From: Parafilimonas sp.
GTDB taxonomy: Bacteria > Bacteroidota > Bacteroidia > Chitinophagales > Chitinophagaceae
Assembly (NCBI GenBank): GCA_023251275.1
Contig: JAHEZC010000129.1
Span: 1 to 7,171, forward strand
DNA: 7,171 nucleotides
Direction: 5' to 3'
In this document: positions 6,379-7,171 of the stretch, in pieces
Layout of the letters: each line of letters begins with the position of its first letter
Position numbering within the stretch: position 1 is the stretch's first letter
The notes under the pieces: generated by a model
Databases searched by the model: none
Seen by the model: the letters and a program-made list of their open reading frames with translations, nothing else
What the model was told of the DNA's origin: nothing
Made by a program: the position numbers and the translations under genes

Positions 6379-7029
6379 TCATTCTGTAATCCGGTTTTTT
6401 ACTGCGTACATTACGAGCCCCGCTGTATTTTTCACGCCGATCTTTTCGAGCAGTTTGGTCCTGATGCCCTCTACTGTGCGCGGGCTTAGAAAAATGAGTT
6501 GAGAAATTTCATTTGCTGTTTGTTCCTCGCATATTAATTTAAGTACTTCAATCTCACGGCTGGTAAGTACTACATTGTTATTAAACGTGGGCCTTATATG
6601 TGTTTTATGTACAATTTTTCGAAGCAAGGCTTTGTTTACAAAATCATTAAAATAAAAACCATTTTTATATGCAGTGAAAATGGCCATTTTAATTTCTTCA
6701 GGATTCGCATTTTTAAGAAGATACCCGTTAGCGCCTATTTCCATTAAATGGATAACGTACTTATCATCCTCATGAAAGGAAATGATAATAATTCTCGTGT
6801 CCTTGTCTGTCTTCCTGATTGTTTTTGTTGTTTCAATTCCATCCATCACGGGCATTTGCAAATCAAGCAATATTACATCAGGCTTAAATTCCGGAAGCCC
6901 TTTTAATAGTTCTTCGCCGTTTTCTGCTTCCATCACAAATTTTAATTCGGGTTCGTCAGATAACACGGCAATAATCCCTCTCCTGAAAATTTTATGATCA
7001 TCAGCAATGGCATATTTGATTTCGTTCAT
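6379..7029 (-). CDS. NarL/FixJ-family two-component response regulator
   Basis: A 216-residue cytoplasmic transcription factor. The receiver domain (about 4-120) has acidic pocket D10 and D11, phospho-acceptor D56 (LLDLQMPVMDG), switch Ser S84 and conserved K106 (YLLKNANPEE), so it should be phosphorylatable. A LuxR-type helix-turn-helix follows (about 153-212: LTSREIEVLKLI, NEISQLIFLSPRTVEGIRTKL), the DNA-binding effector. The start ATG lies 11 bp after the stop codon of the upstream histidine kinase fragment, which points to an operon and a cognate pair. Target genes cannot be read from the sequence. Its stop (TGA, 6381-6379) is one base from the convergent aminotransferase stop, and no terminator is visible between them, so antisense read-through is possible. 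Confidence 0.95.
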   Translation of the reverse strand: MNEIKYAIADDHKIFRRGIIAVLSDEPELKFVMEAENGEELLKGLPEFKPDVILLDLQMPVMDGIETTKTIRKTDKDTRIIIISFHEDDKYVIHLMEIGANGYLLKNANPEEIKMAIFTAYKNGFYFNDFVNKALLRKIVHKTHIRPTFNNNVVLTSREIEVLKLICEEQTANEISQLIFLSPRTVEGIRTKLLEKIGVKNTAGLVMYAVKNRITE

Positions 7030-7040
7030 AGCTGGAAATT

Positions 7041-7171
7041 TTAAGCAGGAAAATGGAATTGCAAAGAAATACTATCCGTGCTGTTGTTTTCTTTTTAAAA
7101 CTAAATATTTCCTTTCAGAATGTTGATTTTGTTCCGAATATTTTCAAACCGGTTCCTTGCGAATTGTATAA
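7041..7171 (-). pseudogene. C-terminal end of sensor histidine kinase, frameshifted and cut by the window edge
   Basis: Reading leftward from the window edge, three frames join into the end of a HATPase_c domain. YNSQGTGLK (7168-7142) contains the GTGL ATP-lid/G2 motif. RNKINILKGNI follows (7136-7104), then LVLKENNSTDSISLQFHFPA (7104-7044) and a TAA stop at 7043-7041. Restoring one A (minus strand) in the run at 7141-7144 and one T in the run at 7103-7105 yields GLKNIRNKINILKGNILVLKE, the usual G2-box-to-C-terminus pattern of HisKA_3/LytS-like kinases in Bacteroidota. As given, the frame stops early, so either the sequence has two homopolymer errors or the gene is decaying. It is the likely partner of the response regulator 11 bp downstream. 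The sensor and dimerisation domains lie outside the window. Confidence 0.72.

Overview
The window looks like an ordinary chromosomal stretch from a member of the Bacteroidota, probably a Chitinophagales/Sphingobacteriales-type relative. This is inferred from A+T-rich DNA, promoter-like TAnnTTTG elements instead of clear Shine-Dalgarno sites, protein styles typical of that phylum, and an adjacent Nif3-family gene and COG1579 zinc-ribbon gene. No RNA gene, CRISPR array, insertion sequence, phage gene or obvious horizontally acquired block is visible.

Layout. Minus strand, left to right: recN (DNA repair ATPase, TTG start, 7-1665); an exported tetratricopeptide-repeat protein of unknown function (1752-3314); a strong intrinsic terminator (3328-3357); a coiled-coil C4 zinc-ribbon protein of the COG1579/CdsZ family (3383-4138); a 237-bp spacer holding a 16-bp perfect palindrome; and a Nif3/DUF34 dinuclear-metal protein (start corrected to 5473). 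A class IV PLP-dependent aminotransferase (5526-6377) runs divergently on the plus strand. It converges, with a one-base gap, on a minus-strand NarL/FixJ-type response regulator (6379-7029). At the right edge lies the C-terminal end of the partner sensor histidine kinase (7041-7171). It can be read as a continuous kinase only if two single bases missing from homopolymers are restored.

How the genes work together. recN follows the TPR gene on the same strand with 86 bp between them and may be co-transcribed with it. The terminator separates that unit from the Nif3/zinc-ribbon pair. Nif3 and COG1579 genes are also neighbours in distant phyla, which suggests a functional link not yet explained. 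The kinase and regulator form a two-component system whose input domain and targets lie outside the window.

The most interesting observations are: (1) three genes (aminotransferase, Nif3, TPR) each have a -7-like TAnnTTTG element ending exactly 5 nt before the chosen ATG, hinting at leaderless transcription; (2) the double frameshift in the kinase; (3) a possible distant relationship of the TPR protein to the eukaryotic TTC39/IML2 family. I found no convincing new multi-gene system.
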